A DNA stretch of 6,066 nt from assembly GCA_021781075.1 (NCBI GenBank), contig JAJXXN010000221.1:1-6066 (forward strand), given 5' to 3'. The stretch's first letter is position 1. Each line of letters starts with the position of its first letter. This stretch comes from Acidobacteriota bacterium (GTDB lineage: Bacteria; Acidobacteriota; Terriglobia; Terriglobales; Acidobacteriaceae). Positions 5,925-6,066 of the stretch are shown piece by piece. The translations under genes were made by a program, and so were the position numbers. The notes below the pieces were generated by a model. It was not told the origin of the DNA, did not search any database, and saw only the letters and a program-made list of their open reading frames with translations.

Positions 5925-6066
5925 ATGCCCATGAAGTCTTTCAAGCGGCTTTTACTCTGTGTCGCGCTGCTTTGCGGCGGCGCTTTCACCGCCACTGCGC
6001 AAACAACCCCGGCCGTCGCGGCGCCGGTCTACAGCTTCGCCCGTTCCGTGGGCGGCGCCATTCTGG
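5925..6066 (+). CDS. Exported protein of unknown function, N-terminal part
   Basis: Only the first 47 codons are in the window, so the function cannot be named. The N-terminus is a clear Sec signal peptide: a basic region (KSFKR, residues 4-8), a hydrophobic core (LLLCVALLCGGAF, 9-21) and an ATA signal-peptidase I site, with cleavage predicted after A25 before QTTPAVAAP. The cysteines at 12 and 17 do not form a lipobox, so it is probably not a lipoprotein. The mature part begins with an Ala/Pro-rich stretch and then VYSFARSVGGAIL. I chose the ATG at 5925 because TGAGG at 5911-5915 is well spaced for it. An in-frame ATG at 5910 (adding MRFSV) has no ribosome-binding site, and the one at 5931 is too far from TGAGG. 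Its own promoter lies just upstream. Confidence 0.75.
   Translation, partial: MPMKSFKRLLLCVALLCGGAFTATAQTTPAVAAPVYSFARSVGGAIL

Overview
This window looks like chromosomal DNA from a high-GC, heterotrophic Gram-negative bacterium, most likely an Acidobacteriota (Terriglobia-like). The assignment rests on the overall look of the proteins: a short NuoI ending soon after its second cluster motif, a short-form cobalamin-dependent MetH, and TATACT-type -10 elements in front of genes. It is an inference from family knowledge, not a database result. All genes I can support are on the + strand, and all but the last are complete.

Layout. (1) 1-95: no supportable gene; it holds a -10 element placed so that transcription would begin at the nuoI start codon. 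(2) 96-563: nuoI, an Fe-S subunit of respiratory complex I, standing alone here. (3) 564-719: a gap with a possible promoter. (4) 720-1631: panD (aspartate 1-decarboxylase) followed after 3 nt by a DUF1643 protein, presumably one transcription unit. (5) 1710-5195: a complete metH with a TTG start and a good ribosome-binding site, covering more than half the window. (6) 5196-5356: three successive stem-loops, the last a textbook intrinsic terminator, then a very C-rich leader with a C9 run. (7) 5357-5848: a small GH73-type glucosaminidase without a signal peptide, whose start region is a 24-bp tandem duplication. (8) 5849-6066: a promoter and the first 47 codons of an exported protein running off the window.

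The genes are mostly housekeeping: respiration, beta-alanine for pantothenate/CoA, and methionine/one-carbon metabolism. Apart from the panD-DUF1643 pair, each seems to be its own unit. I found no CRISPR array, insertion sequence, tRNA/rRNA or recognisable riboswitch, and no evidence of a new multi-gene system. The points most worth a second look are small-scale: promoter geometry suggesting leaderless nuoI and panD mRNAs, an altered GERTN-like motif in the MetH folate domain, the structured metH 3' end (a possible small RNA), and the unusual leader and duplicated start of the glucosaminidase gene.
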